64,000 nt of DNA from Robertmurraya dakarensis. Lineage in GTDB: Bacteria > Bacillota > Bacilli > Bacillales > Cytobacillaceae. Position 1 is the stretch's first letter. The number at the start of each line of letters is the position of its first letter. Positions 43,840 to 53,406 of this stretch are shown here, one piece after another. The position numbers and the translations under genes are program-made. The stretch is taken from the NCBI RefSeq assembly GCF_900156875.1, contig NZ_LT707408.1, forward strand, positions 116,268 to 180,267, written 5' to 3'. The notes beneath the pieces are model-generated. The model made no database searches. It was not told the DNA's origin and worked only from the letters and a program-made list of their open reading frames with translations.

Positions 43840-45336
43840 ATGAAAACATTGACGACAAAGTTTCAAGATTTGGGGATTAGCCCTGCGACGATGAGATCTT
43901 TAAAAAGAATGGGTTTTGAGGAGGCTACTCCTGTACAAGCAGAAACGATTCCTCTTAGCTTAGAAAACAAAGATTTAATTGGTCAGGCTCAAACTGGAAC
44001 CGGAAAAACGGCCGCATTTGGAATTCCTTTAATTGATAAAATTGATATCGAATCAAACTTGATTCAAGGAATTGTCATTGCGCCAACTCGTGAGCTCGCT
44101 GTTCAAGTATCAGAAGAGCTTTATAAGATTGGGTATGGAAAAAGAGCAAGAGTGCTTGCGATTTATGGCGGTCAGGATATTAACCGTCAAATTAGAGCAC
44201 TAAAGAACCACCCGCATATTATTGTAGGAACACCTGGACGGATTTTAGACCATATTAACCGTAAAACAATACGTTTAGAGAATATTCATACGGTTGTACT
44301 TGATGAAGCGGATGAAATGCTGAACATGGGATTCATTGATGATATTGAATCCATTCTTGCTCAGACTCCAACTGAACGTCAAACATTGTTGTTCTCAGCG
44401 ACAATGCCTGGACCTATTCAAAGAATGGCTGAAAAGTTTATGAAGGACCCGCAAATCGTACGTGTTAAAACGAAGGAAATGACGGTTCCTTTGATTGAAC
44501 AGTATTATGTTGAGGTCCAAGAGAAGAGCAAGTTTGATGTTTTAACAAGACTTCTTGATATTCAAACGCCTGAATTAGCGATTGTATTTGGCCGTACGAA
44601 GAGAAGGGTAGATGAACTATCGGAAGCTTTAAACTTAAGAGGTTATATGGCCGAAGGGATCCATGGGGATTTAAGTCAGGCAAAGCGACTTTCTGTATTG
44701 AGGAAGTTTAAAGAAGGATCTATCGATGTTCTTGTAGCAACAGATGTAGCTGCACGTGGGCTTGATATTTCTGGAGTGACGCATGTCTATAACTTTGACA
44801 TTCCACAGGATCCTGAGAGCTATGTACACCGTATTGGACGTACAGGACGTGCCGGTAAAGAAGGTATGGCGATTACTTTCATCACGCCTCGTGAGAAATC
44901 GTACCTATCCGTTGTTGAAAGAACAACGAAGAGTAAAATGGAGAAAATGAAGCCGCCTACTCTAGACGAAGCATTAGAAGGTCAACAGAAGGCAGTTTTA
45001 GAAAAGATTCTTCAGTCAATCGAATCGAATAATCTTCAGTTTTACAAACAAGCTGCTGAAGAGCTGTTAGAACAGCAAGATGCGACTACTGTTGTGGCAG
45101 CGGTGTTAAAGATGCTGACAAAAGAACCGGATACCACTCCAGTAAAACTGACAGAAGAAAAACCTTTGCCATCCAAACGTGATAGACGTCCACATGGATC
45201 AGGTGACCGCAGAGGGAAGTTTGATTCTAGAGACCGTAAAAAAGGTCCTTACAAGCCAAGACAAGGGCAAGGCCAAGGTCAAGGGAACAAGCGGAACAAT
45301 AATAATAGTAAATCAAGATCAAATAGTTACCGTTAA
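43840..45336 (+). CDS. cshA: DEAD-box RNA helicase CshA
   Basis: 498 residues, collinear with B. subtilis CshA. Motifs in order: Q motif [25 protein letters not shown], Ia [53 protein letters not shown], followed by a dimerisation region and a basic Arg/Gly/Asn/Gln-rich tail with GQGQGQG. It unwinds RNA in degradosome and ribosome assembly. ATG 43840 has AGAAGGAG immediately upstream. A strong terminator follows. Confidence 0.96.
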   Translation: MKTLTTKFQDLGISPATMRSLKRMGFEEATPVQAETIPLSLENKDLIGQAQTGTGKTAAFGIPLIDKIDIESNLIQGIVIAPTRELAVQVSEELYKIGYGKRARVLAIYGGQDINRQIRALKNHPHIIVGTPGRILDHINRKTIRLENIHTVVLDEADEMLNMGFIDDIESILAQTPTERQTLLFSATMPGPIQRMAEKFMKDPQIVRVKTKEMTVPLIEQYYVEVQEKSKFDVLTRLLDIQTPELAIVFGRTKRRVDELSEALNLRGYMAEGIHGDLSQAKRLSVLRKFKEGSIDVLVATDVAARGLDISGVTHVYNFDIPQDPESYVHRIGRTGRAGKEGMAITFITPREKSYLSVVERTTKSKMEKMKPPTLDEALEGQQKAVLEKILQSIESNNLQFYKQAAEELLEQQDATTVVAAVLKMLTKEPDTTPVKLTEEKPLPSKRDRRPHGSGDRRGKFDSRDRKKGPYKPRQGQGQGQGNKRNNNNSKSRSNSYR

Positions 45337-45342
45337 GCATTC

Positions 45343-45372
45343 GAGAGCACAGATTTCTGTGCTCTCTTTTTT
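45343..45372 (+). terminator. Terminator of cshA
   Basis: GAGAGCACAGA (45343-45353) and TCTGTGCTCTC (45356-45366) pair perfectly over 11 bases, followed by six T. Confidence 0.95.
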
Positions 45373-45470
45373 AAAATCGCGGCTTCTTTTTTACCTAAAA
45401 TATCAGGATTGCGTTATGTGAAAGGTTTTTCGCGCATACTAAGATGGATATTCTAGGGGGGAGATACATC

Positions 45471-46433
45471 ATGACAATTGTAAAATTAGGTTATGTAGCA
45501 ATGAGTGTTCATCTCCAAAATTGCTCTCCATCACAAACGATGACATTCCGGCAATTTTCTGGTCTGAAAGATCGGGAAGCGGCAATAAGGAAGCTCGAGA
45601 GGATCGCTAATTCGAATCTAGAAAATTGTCTAAGACTATTGATACATAACGCTGCTAACGATATCCATTTTTTTCGTTTTAGCTCCAAGCTTATTCCTTT
45701 AGCAAACCACGAAGAGCTGTCAGATTGGAAATACATGCGGCCGCTAAAGGAGAACTTAAAAAAGATTGCTGAATACTTAAAAGAGCATCCTATGAGAGTC
45801 GATTTTCATCCTGACCATTTTGTGCTTTTAAACACAAAGGATACTGACACATTAAATATGTCGATCAAAACACTTGCTATGCATGAAGCGTTACTGAAGG
45901 GGATGGAAGTTGATCAGGAACACCGTTGTGTTTTACATGTGGGCGGGGCGTATGATGACAAGGAGAAGGCTCTAGAACAGTTTATCCATAATTGGGGACA
46001 CATTCCAAATTCTATCCAAAGAATGATTATGCTTGAAAATGACGATAAAACATTTTCTCTGGATGATACATTATATTTATGTGAAAAACTGGGGATTCCG
46101 CTTGTCTTTGATTATCACCATCACCTGGTTAACTATCAATATGAAGACTGGACAACTAATTGGGAAAGGGTTGTATCCACTTGGCATTATTCGAAGCTCC
46201 CAATAAAAATGCATATATCTAGTCCAAAGTCAGAAAAAGATTTTCGGGCGCATGCTGATTATATCGACCCTGACATGTTTCTTGAATTTCTAAATAAAAT
46301 CAAAGGATCTGTGCCGGAAATTCACTGTATGATAGAAGCAAAAAAGAAGGATGATGCACTGTTTATGCTTTCAAAGGCTTTAAAAGAAAGAGAAGGGATT
46401 AATTTTATTGATCAGTCTACCTTTGAAATTTAA
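45471..46433 (+). CDS. uvsE: UvsE, UV damage endonuclease
   Basis: 320 residues, TIM-barrel of the UVDE family. KLGYVAMSVHLQNCSPSQTM, NAANDIHFFRFSSKLIPLAN, RVDFHPDHFVLLNTKD and DYHHHLVNY supply the metal ligands. It nicks DNA 5' of UV photoproducts. ATG 45471 has GGGGGGAG 9-16 bases upstream. In B. subtilis the equivalent (ywjD) lies elsewhere, so its place between cshA and ydbS is a local difference. Confidence 0.92.
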   Translation: MTIVKLGYVAMSVHLQNCSPSQTMTFRQFSGLKDREAAIRKLERIANSNLENCLRLLIHNAANDIHFFRFSSKLIPLANHEELSDWKYMRPLKENLKKIAEYLKEHPMRVDFHPDHFVLLNTKDTDTLNMSIKTLAMHEALLKGMEVDQEHRCVLHVGGAYDDKEKALEQFIHNWGHIPNSIQRMIMLENDDKTFSLDDTLYLCEKLGIPLVFDYHHHLVNYQYEDWTTNWERVVSTWHYSKLPIKMHISSPKSEKDFRAHADYIDPDMFLEFLNKIKGSVPEIHCMIEAKKKDDALFMLSKALKEREGINFIDQSTFEI

Positions 46434-46532
46434 AATGTCCTTTTTTATAAGAAGGATTTCTGAAACCATATATATTGCATAAACGTATAAAGAGAATAAG
46501 AACTAGCTGACTGGCGCTTTGGGGGGAGAAAA

Positions 46533-47012
46533 ATGATCTTTTTGCCTGAGAAAAGAATTTCTGAACGGGCGCTTACGGTTTGGAGGATTTCAGGTTGTAT
46601 TAATTTTTTGATTGTGTTTTTAATTGCAGGAGGATTTATAGCACTTTCTATCATTTTTAAATGGCCTGTTTGGATCATCGGGGCAATCCTGGTTTTTCTG
46701 CTGATATATGGATTTCTGTTTATTTATCTATTTCCGTTAATGAGGTGGAAGCGCTGGCGTTATGAAGTAAGGGAACAGGAGATTGAACTTCAGCACGGAG
46801 TATTCATTGTAAAAAGGACATTGGTACCTATGATCCGTGTCCAGCATGTAGATACGCAGCAGGGGCCGATTTTAAGAAAATACGAACTTGCAACAGTAAC
46901 GGTTTCTACTGCAGCAACTATTCATGAAATTCCGGCGCTGCAACTGGAAGAAGCAGAGGAGCTAAGAGTATTCATTTCCAGGCTGGCGAGGGTGGCGGAT
47001 GAGGATGTCTGA
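46533..47012 (+). CDS. ydbS: YdbS-like membrane protein with bacterial PH (bPH2) domain
   Basis: 159 residues: two membrane helices (INFLIVFLIAGGFIALSIIF, WIIGAILVFLLIYGFLFIYL) followed by a bPH2 domain (RYEVREQEIELQHGVFIVKR, MIRVQHVDTQQGPILRKYEL). Synteny with B. subtilis ydbS-ydbT next to cshA supports the name. The pair is linked in the literature to resistance against some antimicrobial peptides, mechanism unclear. It overlaps ydbT by 14 bases. Confidence 0.88.
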   Translation: MIFLPEKRISERALTVWRISGCINFLIVFLIAGGFIALSIIFKWPVWIIGAILVFLLIYGFLFIYLFPLMRWKRWRYEVREQEIELQHGVFIVKRTLVPMIRVQHVDTQQGPILRKYELATVTVSTAATIHEIPALQLEEAEELRVFISRLARVADEDV

Positions 47013-48480
47013 ACCGAAGAAGCTGCATCCTATTTCAGCGGTCCTAAATGCATTGAAACAGCTTAAAGAAATGATTATTCCGTTAGTCGCCTTTGTTGTG
47101 TTTGGGAGTAGAGGGTCCATTGGCGGTAATATCATTCTGTTTGCAGGTATTGCTTCAATTATATTAGTACTGGCGTATGGTGTGATTTCATGGTTTCGTT
47201 ATACATATCGCATTGAAGAAAATGAACTTCGCATAGAATATGGAATTATTGTTCGGAAAAAACGGTACATACCTCTTGAGAGAATTCAAAGCTTAGACTT
47301 ATCTGAAGGCATCCTACACAGGCCTTTTGGTCTTGTGAAGGTAAGAGTGGAAACTGCTGGGTCCGGAGGAGAAGCTGAAGCTGTGCTAACGGCGGTTCTA
47401 AAGGAAGAAGCAATAGCGATTAATAACATTTTGCAGGATGTAAAAAACATCCATGCTGGGCATTTTGAAAACGAAGAAATTCCCCCAAAACACGAAGAAA
47501 TATTATATAAGATCTCAGGCAAAGAGCTTTTAATGCTCGCTTCCACTTCAGGTGGGGTTGGTGTCGTTCTATCCGCGGTCATTGCGTTTATCTCTCAATT
47601 TGATGAGCTTATTCCATATGAAAAATTATTTAAGAATATCGAGTCCTTTTATGTCTCTGGCGGGATCCTTTTTATATCGTTGCTTGTATTTATTGGTTTC
47701 TTCCTTGCATGGGTGATTGCCGTGATTAGCACAATGTTAAAATATGCTAATTTTACTCTAAAAAGAGTTGATGATGATTTCATTATCTCAAGAGGTTTGC
47801 TGGAGAAGCGGCAGACTACGATTCCCTTAAAAAGAGTTCAGGCAGTGAGAATAACTGAAAATCTTATCCGGCAGCCGCTGCGCTATGCAAGTGTTTATAT
47901 TGAAAGTGCAGGAGGTTCAGGGAATAAGGATGAGAGTGCAAGAGTAACAATACTTCCTTTCATTAAGAAGAATAAGATACATGATATTTTGCAAAGCCAT
48001 CTTGAAGGGTTCATTTCTGGTGAGGTTGAACCAGCTCCTAAAAGGGCCTTCATTCGCTATTGTATCAGGGGCTGGATGATGGTTGTTCCAGTAATTATTG
48101 CGATGCTTTTCCTATTAAAGATTTGGGGATTACTGTTTTTATTGCTTCTTCCTCTTTCTGCATTCTGGTCCTATTTGGTTTACAGGGATGCTGGCTGGAG
48201 AGTTGATGGCAGTCAACTTATTTTAACTTATCGTTCAATTGTTAAGCATACAGTTTTTATGAGTAAAAATAAGATCCAATCCATCGATATGAAAGAAAGT
48301 TATTTTCAACGGAAAAAGAATTTATCGACCATTGAGGCAACCGTTAAATCTGGGTTAGGTGGTACAGGCGGAGAAGTTGTGGATTTGGAGAAGGCTGATG
48401 TCATCAAAATCTACAGCTGGTATTCAAAGTCTGTTCCTGCCGTTGAAGAATCGCCCGCAATAGAAAAACCAGAGATGTAA
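46999..48480 (+). CDS. ydbT: YdbT-like membrane protein with three bPH2 repeats
   Basis: 493 residues. Three blocks, each one or two membrane helices followed by a bPH2 domain: about 70-150 (ELRIEYGIIVRKKRYIPLER), 250-330 (DFIISRGLLEKRQTTIPLKR) and 400-475 (QLILTYRSIVKHTVFMSKNK). Works with YdbS, as judged by overlap and conserved pairing. Start at 46999 or ATG 47005. The stop lies in the loop of a hairpin. Confidence 0.88.
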   Translation: MRMSEPKKLHPISAVLNALKQLKEMIIPLVAFVVFGSRGSIGGNIILFAGIASIILVLAYGVISWFRYTYRIEENELRIEYGIIVRKKRYIPLERIQSLDLSEGILHRPFGLVKVRVETAGSGGEAEAVLTAVLKEEAIAINNILQDVKNIHAGHFENEEIPPKHEEILYKISGKELLMLASTSGGVGVVLSAVIAFISQFDELIPYEKLFKNIESFYVSGGILFISLLVFIGFFLAWVIAVISTMLKYANFTLKRVDDDFIISRGLLEKRQTTIPLKRVQAVRITENLIRQPLRYASVYIESAGGSGNKDESARVTILPFIKKNKIHDILQSHLEGFISGEVEPAPKRAFIRYCIRGWMMVVPVIIAMLFLLKIWGLLFLLLLPLSAFWSYLVYRDAGWRVDGSQLILTYRSIVKHTVFMSKNKIQSIDMKESYFQRKKNLSTIEATVKSGLGGTGGEVVDLEKADVIKIYSWYSKSVPAVEESPAIEKPEM

Positions 48481-48494
48481 AAAACATCTCTGGT
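48468..48494 (+). terminator. Terminator overlapping the ydbT stop
   Basis: CCAGAGATG (48469-48477) and CATCTCTGG (48485-48493) form a perfect 9-bp stem, T-rich after. The convergent rhomboid gene ends 22 bases on, so it can serve both directions. Confidence 0.75.
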
Positions 48495-48515
48495 GTCATT
48501 TCTTCAACGAACTTT

Positions 48516-49226
48516 TTATCTGCTTAACAGGCCGATTAGTGCCAATATGATGATTCCTATCAAAATGAGTGACTTGGGTGTGAATGATGTACGCTCTCTT
48601 GTGCGATTTGAGATTGATTTAACCGTATGGGCTAATTCTCTTCCCCTTCCAATTCCGACGCTGCCTAGGATGATACCGGATATAAACCCGAAAAGATGAG
48701 CGGTTATATTGATGTTAGGCTGAAGGAAGGTCATGATTAAACTAATCACAGCGATGGTCAAAATTAGTTGGGTATTTGCCCGTGACATTAAGTCTCTCCT
48801 GAATAAAATCATGGCAATATAAATGCCGAATAACCCAAATATGGCTCCGCTTGAACCGACATGCGTATAGGTCATTGGCTTAAGAAGAAGTGTTGCCAGA
48901 TTTGCTATGATACCAGTTGCTATATAAAGGGCAATAAATCTTGTTTTTCCAAGCAAGCGTTCCAATGATGGCCCAAATAGTACAAGCGAAAAGCTGTTAA
49001 ATAACATATGCGGAAAACCGCTGTGTAGAAATATCGGAGTAACTAAGCGCCAGTATTCACCTTGAGCAATATATAAATTTACTCCCATCAGTTTTTCGAA
49101 AATAAAGGAACCTGGGAAAAATGGCAGAACGGTTATTAAGTAGAGTATTATATGAATTGCAATAATTATGGTAATGACAGGGTAAAAGCGAATAAAGTCT
49201 TTAAAGCTTTCCGTCCTTACGAACAA
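48516..49226 (-). CDS. ydcA: Rhomboid-family intramembrane serine protease
   Basis: 236 residues with six to seven helices. Active Ser in [17 protein letters not shown] and His in [16 protein letters not shown], plus [20 protein letters not shown] with the conserved HxxxN-type helix. Rhomboids cleave membrane proteins within the bilayer. The position between ydbT and acpS matches B. subtilis ydcA, so I use that name. Divergent from acpS. Confidence 0.9.
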   Translation of the reverse strand: MFVRTESFKDFIRFYPVITIIIAIHIILYLITVLPFFPGSFIFEKLMGVNLYIAQGEYWRLVTPIFLHSGFPHMLFNSFSLVLFGPSLERLLGKTRFIALYIATGIIANLATLLLKPMTYTHVGSSGAIFGLFGIYIAMILFRRDLMSRANTQLILTIAVISLIMTFLQPNINITAHLFGFISGIILGSVGIGRGRELAHTVKSISNRTRERTSFTPKSLILIGIIILALIGLLSR

Positions 49227-49388
49227 TGTTTATCCTCCTTTTTTGATGCACTGATTACGCAAACTAATGTAACTATACTTAATTTCATCATACCTCTAAA
49301 AGTAGATGAAAGCATTACATATGATTTAATAACAAACTTGTCTATATTGTTTATGCAATATGAGAAAAAATTAGAAGGAAGATGTTGG

Positions 49389-49766
49389 ATGATATCTGGT
49401 ATTGGCATTGATATAGTAGAGCTTAAAAGAATTAAGAACATCGCCGAACGGCAGAAGCGTTTTGTTGATAGGATCTTAACATCTAAAGAAAAAGAAATAT
49501 ACAATGAGCTCTCGGATAAAAGAAAGATTGAGTTTTTAGCAGGAAGATATGCAGCGAAAGAGGCTTTTTCTAAAGCATATGGAACTGGCATCGGGGAAGA
49601 AGTTTCTTTTTTAGATATTGAAATTGCAGCAGATAAAAACGGAAAGCCTTCTATTTGGAGCCCTTTTAAGGAAGGTGTTCATTTATCGATATCGCATAGT
49701 GCCGACTATGCCGTTGCGCAGGTTGTGATCGAAAAAGTGATCGAAAAAGTGATCGAAAAAAATTAA
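49389..49766 (+). CDS. acpS: AcpS, holo-[acyl-carrier-protein] synthase
   Basis: 125 residues. [20 protein letters not shown] with the metal-binding Asp, [20 protein letters not shown] with the catalytic Glu, and [20 protein letters not shown]. It transfers 4'-phosphopantetheine from CoA to acyl carrier protein. ATG 49389 matches homologue starts, with GGAAGATG upstream; the open frame from 49152 is spurious. The C-terminus is extended by a triplicated VIEK encoded by three exact 12-base units. Confidence 0.95.
   Translation: MISGIGIDIVELKRIKNIAERQKRFVDRILTSKEKEIYNELSDKRKIEFLAGRYAAKEAFSKAYGTGIGEEVSFLDIEIAADKNGKPSIWSPFKEGVHLSISHSADYAVAQVVIEKVIEKVIEKN
49725..49760 (+). repeat. Three exact 12-bp tandem units at the end of acpS
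   Basis: GTGATCGAAAAA occurs at 49725-49736, 49737-49748 and 49749-49760, in frame, giving VIEK three times before the stop. Copy number can change by slippage without a frameshift. Confidence 0.95.
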
Positions 49767-49802
49767 CAGCATGTCATGAGCTTGGTCATATTCCTTTAGG
49801 TT

Positions 49803-49937
49803 GTCTCATATATTCATAGTGCGAAAGAGGAGACAAGGCTAGGCGGCGGGAACATTGGATCCGCGAGATACTTTGCTCTCGTAAAGTAATCATAAGCCAA
49901 TGTCTAATTCCTGCCTTTCTCTCCGATGAAATGAGAC
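49803..49937. other. 135-bp element able to fold into one long hairpin
   Basis: Ends GTCTCAT (49803-49809) and ATGAGAC (49931-49937) are exact inverted repeats, extended by TTCAT/ATGAA. Inside them GGAGACAAGGC (49829-49839) pairs with GCCTTTCTCTCC (49913-49924, one bulge), GGCGGGAA (49845-49852) with TTCCTGCC (49908-49915, one G-U), CATTGG with CCAATG (49898-49903), and the tip holds CGAGA/TCTCG or TACTTT/AAAGTA. Nested pairing over the whole span is far beyond chance. It could be a MITE-like repeat or a structured RNA in the ydcC leader. No riboswitch class is recognised. Confidence 0.65.
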
Positions 49938-49953
49938 TAAAGGGGTTGAAGAA

Positions 49954-50973
49954 ATGAGGAAAAGATTGTTACTGCTTCTCGCCGGGCTGATGGTTATGTT
50001 CGTGTTGGCAGCTTGTGGATCGAAATCGCAGGAAGATGTCGTGAAAGATTTGACCGGAAAGGTTGAGGATTTAAAGAGCTATAAGGTGAATGCGAAAATG
50101 ACGTTACAGATGGGAACTGACCCACAGACGTATGATGTAGAGATTTGGCATTTGGAGCCAAGCTACTATCGAGTTAACCTGAAAAATGCTCAAAAGGATC
50201 AAAGTCAAATGATCCTTCGCAATGATGAAGGGGTATTTGTTTTGACTCCGGCGCTTAATAAGAGTTTCCGTTTCCAGAGTGATTGGCCAGAAAACAGCAG
50301 CCAGGCCTATTTATATGAGTCGCTGATTCAAGACATTATCGAGGATAAGGAAGCGAAGTTCTCGGCTACAAAAGATCAGTATGTGTTCGAAACGAAAACC
50401 CGCTATCAAAATAATAAAATGCTGCCGATTCAAGAAATTACTTTAAATAAAAAGGATTTAACACCTGCAAGTGTTAAAGTAATGGATCCAGATAGAAAAG
50501 CTTTGGTTACCGTAGAATTTTCAGATGCGGAGTTTAATGCGGCGCTAGATAAGAAAGATTTTGATATGGCGAAAAATATGACGAGAGTTCAATTAGAGGT
50601 ACCTGTAATGGCGGACTTAGGTGATGAAGAATTCACAGTTAAGTACCCAAGTGCTGAAATTCCAGATGTAGAGTTAATTGAAGAAAAGTCTCTTGAAACA
50701 GAAGATGGGAAACGTGTGATTTTAACTTATGATGGTGAAAAATCCTTCACATTAATTCAAGAAAAAGCGCAGGTCGCACCAGTTACAGTTGCAGCAACAA
50801 CTGTTAACGGTGAGCCGGCAGACCTAGGATTTACAATAGGTGCTCAAGAATCCAATATGTTGACTTGGACTTATCAAGGAGTCGATTATACACTTGCATC
50901 CAATGACCTAACAGAAGAAGAAATGATGATGTTAGCCCGTTCTGTTGAGGTCCAAGGGGATATGGTGAAATAG
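49954..50973 (+). CDS. ydcC: YdcC, LolA-like lipoprotein
   Basis: 339 residues. Signal peptide with lipobox VLAAC (Cys21), then a domain related to outer-membrane lipoprotein-sorting proteins (LolA/LppX fold): KVEDLKSYKVNAKMTLQM, EPSYYRVNLKNAQ, GVFVLTPALNKSFRFQSDWP. B. subtilis YdcC is a sporulation-associated homologue in the same genomic place. Start ATG 49954 follows AAAGGGG. Terminator follows. A role in the spore envelope is inferred from the B. subtilis protein. Confidence 0.9.
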   Translation: MRKRLLLLLAGLMVMFVLAACGSKSQEDVVKDLTGKVEDLKSYKVNAKMTLQMGTDPQTYDVEIWHLEPSYYRVNLKNAQKDQSQMILRNDEGVFVLTPALNKSFRFQSDWPENSSQAYLYESLIQDIIEDKEAKFSATKDQYVFETKTRYQNNKMLPIQEITLNKKDLTPASVKVMDPDRKALVTVEFSDAEFNAALDKKDFDMAKNMTRVQLEVPVMADLGDEEFTVKYPSAEIPDVELIEEKSLETEDGKRVILTYDGEKSFTLIQEKAQVAPVTVAATTVNGEPADLGFTIGAQESNMLTWTYQGVDYTLASNDLTEEEMMMLARSVEVQGDMVK

Positions 50974-50988
50974 AAGACTGGAACAATG

Positions 50989-51012
50989 CCCTTCTTTTGG
51001 AAGGGTTTTTTT
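50989..51012 (+). terminator. Terminator of ydcC
   Basis: CCCTTC (50989-50994) and GAAGGG (51000-51005) with a T run. Confidence 0.9.
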
Positions 51013-51100
51013 CTTCCGTTGTTTAAAAGGGTTTGACATCACTTCATAACAAACTGATAATCGAAATATAAATCAATGTTTTGATTAGGAAGTGGACAGA

Positions 51101-52279
51101 GTGAATCATCATCAAAAAGGCTATTATCGAGATACATGGGCAGAAGTTGATTTAGACTGCATAGCGGAAAATGTTGGCAACATGAAGCGTCTTCTGGAGA
51201 AAGATGTTGAAATGATGGCAGTTGTAAAAGCGAATGGTTATGGACATGGAGATGTTCAAGTAGCGCTTAAAGCACTTGAATCTGGTGCCTCGTCTTTAGC
51301 TGTTGCATTTATGGATGAAGCGATAAACCTAAGAAAAAAAGGGATCACGGCTCCCATACTTGTTTTAGGAGCAACACGCCCTGAAGATGTAAACCTAGCT
51401 GTTAAAAATGATCTTATCTTAACCATTTTCCATGAAGAGTGGATACACACAGCTAAAGGCTTCATAAAGGATAATACCTCGATACGTGTTCATATAAAAC
51501 TGGATACAGGAATGGGGAGAATTGGTGTCCGTGATATTGGTGAGCTAAGAAAGCTTGAGAATTTGATCAATCAAGATGATAAAATGATTCTAGACGGAGT
51601 CTTCACTCATTTTGCGACAGCCGATGAGGGGGACTTAAGTTATTTTAATGAACAGCTGCACCGTTTCGAGGAAATGCTTTCTGCGTTAAGTAATAAGCCA
51701 AGAATGGTACATGCCAGCAACAGTGCAGCCTCCTTAAAACGGCTCCCAGCTTCTTTTAATGCTATTCGATTTGGAATATCGATGTACGGTTTAACCCCTT
51801 CGCAGGAGATGAAAGAAGAACTCCCTTTTACCTTACGGGAGGCATTTTCGTTAAGAACGAAACTTATTCACGTTAAAAAAGTCTCAGCAGGCGATAGAAT
51901 CAGCTATGGTGGAACTTATGAAGCGAAAGGGGAAGAATGGATTGGTACTCTTCCGATTGGATATGCTGACGGGTGGATCCGCAGACTCCAGGGACAAGAA
52001 GTGTTATTGGATGGTATAAGGGTGCCGATTGTGGGGAGAATATGCATGGATCAATGTATGATAAAACTCCCATGTAGAAAAGAAGTTGGCACAATTGTCA
52101 CGTTGATAGGAGGAGATGGCAAGGAATATATACCTATTGATGAAATAGCGGATCGCCTTGAAACTATAAATTATGAAATTCCCTGCATGATCTCGAACAG
52201 AGTACCAAGGGTATATTTGGAATCTGGAAATGAAATAATGGTTATTAATTCAATTCTCCAACATGATGGGCAAGCTTAA
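51101..52279 (+). CDS. alr: Alanine racemase
   Basis: 392 residues. PLP Lys43 in AVVKANGYGHGDVQVALKAL, MGRIGVRDIGELRKL, HASNSAASL and the second catalytic Tyr in DRISYGGTYEAKGEEW; IGRICMDQCMIKLP-type segment (VGRICMDQCM) near 310. It makes D-alanine for the wall, upstream of Ddl in the pathway. GTG 51101 is chosen because AGGAAG lies 8 bases upstream; homologues start MNxxxxYYRDTW. Synteny with B. subtilis is exact. Confidence 0.96.
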   Translation: MNHHQKGYYRDTWAEVDLDCIAENVGNMKRLLEKDVEMMAVVKANGYGHGDVQVALKALESGASSLAVAFMDEAINLRKKGITAPILVLGATRPEDVNLAVKNDLILTIFHEEWIHTAKGFIKDNTSIRVHIKLDTGMGRIGVRDIGELRKLENLINQDDKMILDGVFTHFATADEGDLSYFNEQLHRFEEMLSALSNKPRMVHASNSAASLKRLPASFNAIRFGISMYGLTPSQEMKEELPFTLREAFSLRTKLIHVKKVSAGDRISYGGTYEAKGEEWIGTLPIGYADGWIRRLQGQEVLLDGIRVPIVGRICMDQCMIKLPCRKEVGTIVTLIGGDGKEYIPIDEIADRLETINYEIPCMISNRVPRVYLESGNEIMVINSILQHDGQA

Positions 52280-52378
52280 ACGATTGTTATGTCAATGCTC
52301 GTGGGAAAAAATATATAGCTGTTATGAATAAAAGAGTATTTTTTTGGCTGATAATACAGAAGAATTCACGAATAGACT

Positions 52379-52406
52379 TTGCATGATGATCGTTTGATGG
52401 TATTAT
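52379..52406 (+). promoter_or_regulatory. Likely promoter of ndoAI-ndoA
   Basis: TTGCAT (52379-52384), 16-base spacer, TATTAT (52401-52406), about 120 bases before ndoAI. Confidence 0.55.
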
Positions 52407-52526
52407 AAAAGATGGTAGAGATATAAATGCAGAAAAAACTGCGCAATTACACGTTAGAATAATCGGTGTTACAATTCGTTAAACGTTATAAAAAATGGTG
52501 TGTAGTGATGGTGGAGGTGTATGTTT

Positions 52527-52808
52527 GTGTCTGAGTCCAGCGCAACAACAGAAATTATGGTGAAATTACCGCAACATCTTTTAACCGAATTAGATGGTTA
52601 CGTAAAACAAGAGAATGTTAACAGAAATGATTTCATTTATCAGGCAACAAAAATGTATTTACGTGAACGTAAAAAGAGACAAATTCGCGAATCCATGAGA
52701 AGAGGCTATATGGAGATGGCGAAAATTAATCTAACGATTGCTTCGGAAAGCTTTCAAGCAGAATATGAGGCAGAACACACAGTCGAACGTTTAGTTAGCG
52801 GGGGATAA
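52527..52808 (+). CDS. ndoAI: NdoAI (EndoAI/MazE), antitoxin
   Basis: 93 residues, ribbon-helix-helix antitoxin: [20 protein letters not shown] at the start and [19 protein letters not shown] at the toxin-binding C-terminus, nearly the same as B. subtilis EndoAI, also 93 residues. GTG 52527 is chosen over ATG 52521 because GGAGG (52513-52517) is 9 bases away and homologues begin MSESS. It neutralises NdoA and may autorepress. The toxin gene follows after 4 bases. Confidence 0.95.
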   Translation: MSESSATTEIMVKLPQHLLTELDGYVKQENVNRNDFIYQATKMYLRERKKRQIRESMRRGYMEMAKINLTIASESFQAEYEAEHTVERLVSGG

Positions 52809-52812
52809 TCCT

Positions 52813-53163
52813 TTGATTGTCAAACGTGGTGACGTTTATTTTGCAGACCTATCCCCAGTTGTTGGCTCAGAACAAGGTGGTGTGCGTCCAGTTCTTGTCA
52901 TCCAAAACGACATCGGGAATCGGTTTAGTCCCACAGTTATTATTGCAGCAATTACCGCACAGATCCAAAAAGCAAAGCTGCCTACTCATGTTGAAATTGA
53001 TGCGAAGCGATATGGTTTCGAGAGAGATTCAGTTATTTTGTTGGAACAAATTCGTACAATTGATAAACAGCGCTTAACCGATAAGATTACCCATCTCGAT
53101 GACGAAATGATGGAAAAAGTGGATGAAGCTTTACAAATAAGCTTAGGTCTTATTGAATTTTAA
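52813..53163 (+). CDS. ndoA: NdoA (EndoA/MazF), mRNA interferase toxin
   Basis: 116 residues, almost identical to B. subtilis Ndo[41 protein letters not shown] and [17 protein letters not shown]. It cleaves single-stranded RNA at UACAU-type sites in B. subtilis. Start is TTG 52813, with GCGGGGGAT upstream. The gene is intact; the module is conserved and vertical rather than mobile. Confidence 0.96.
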   Translation: MIVKRGDVYFADLSPVVGSEQGGVRPVLVIQNDIGNRFSPTVIIAAITAQIQKAKLPTHVEIDAKRYGFERDSVILLEQIRTIDKQRLTDKITHLDDEMMEKVDEALQISLGLIEF

Positions 53164-53169
53164 CTAAGC

Positions 53170-53197
53170 ACGCTCTTGTAAAAAGGGCGTTTTTTTA
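53170..53197 (+). terminator. Terminator of ndoA
   Basis: ACGCTC (53170-53175) and GGGCGT (53185-53190) pair with one G-U, followed by a run of seven T. Confidence 0.8.
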
Positions 53198-53260
53198 TCA
53201 CATCAGAACTTGTTATATAAGTGTAAGCAATTATCTTTAAAATATTAGTTCTGATAAAAA

Positions 53261-53282
53261 AAGGAGAATTTTTTTTCTCCTT
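53261..53282 (-). terminator. Hairpin in the ndoA-rsbRA gap
   Basis: AAGGAGAA (53261-53268) pairs with TTCTCCTT (53275-53282). The A run upstream gives a T tract only on the minus strand, so it would stop transcription running leftward. Confidence 0.45.
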
Positions 53283-53311
53283 CTTACATAACAAAAAATG
53301 TGTTCTGCGAG

Positions 53312-53339
53312 GGCGAGTTGAAAAACTTGTCTTTTTTTT
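53312..53339 (+). terminator. Terminator or attenuator before rsbRA
   Basis: GGCGAGTT (53312-53319) pairs with AACTTGTC (53324-53331) with two G-U, followed by eight T. Second terminator within 150 bases. Confidence 0.7.
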
Positions 53340-53406
53340 GTGTTCTCAGAATATATAAATGAAAAGAGTAAAAACTTCAGGGATCCCGATTAAGGGAGGT
53401 TGTTTA

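Noticed and set aside
49152..49388. 79-codon N-terminal extension of AcpS
   Set aside because: It overlaps the start of the divergent rhomboid gene, has no homology, and the standard AcpS start MISGIGID at 49389 has a ribosome site.
52527..53163. Mobile toxin-antitoxin module
   Set aside because: ndoAI-ndoA is in its conserved chromosomal place between alr and rsbRA with normal composition, so it is not recently acquired.
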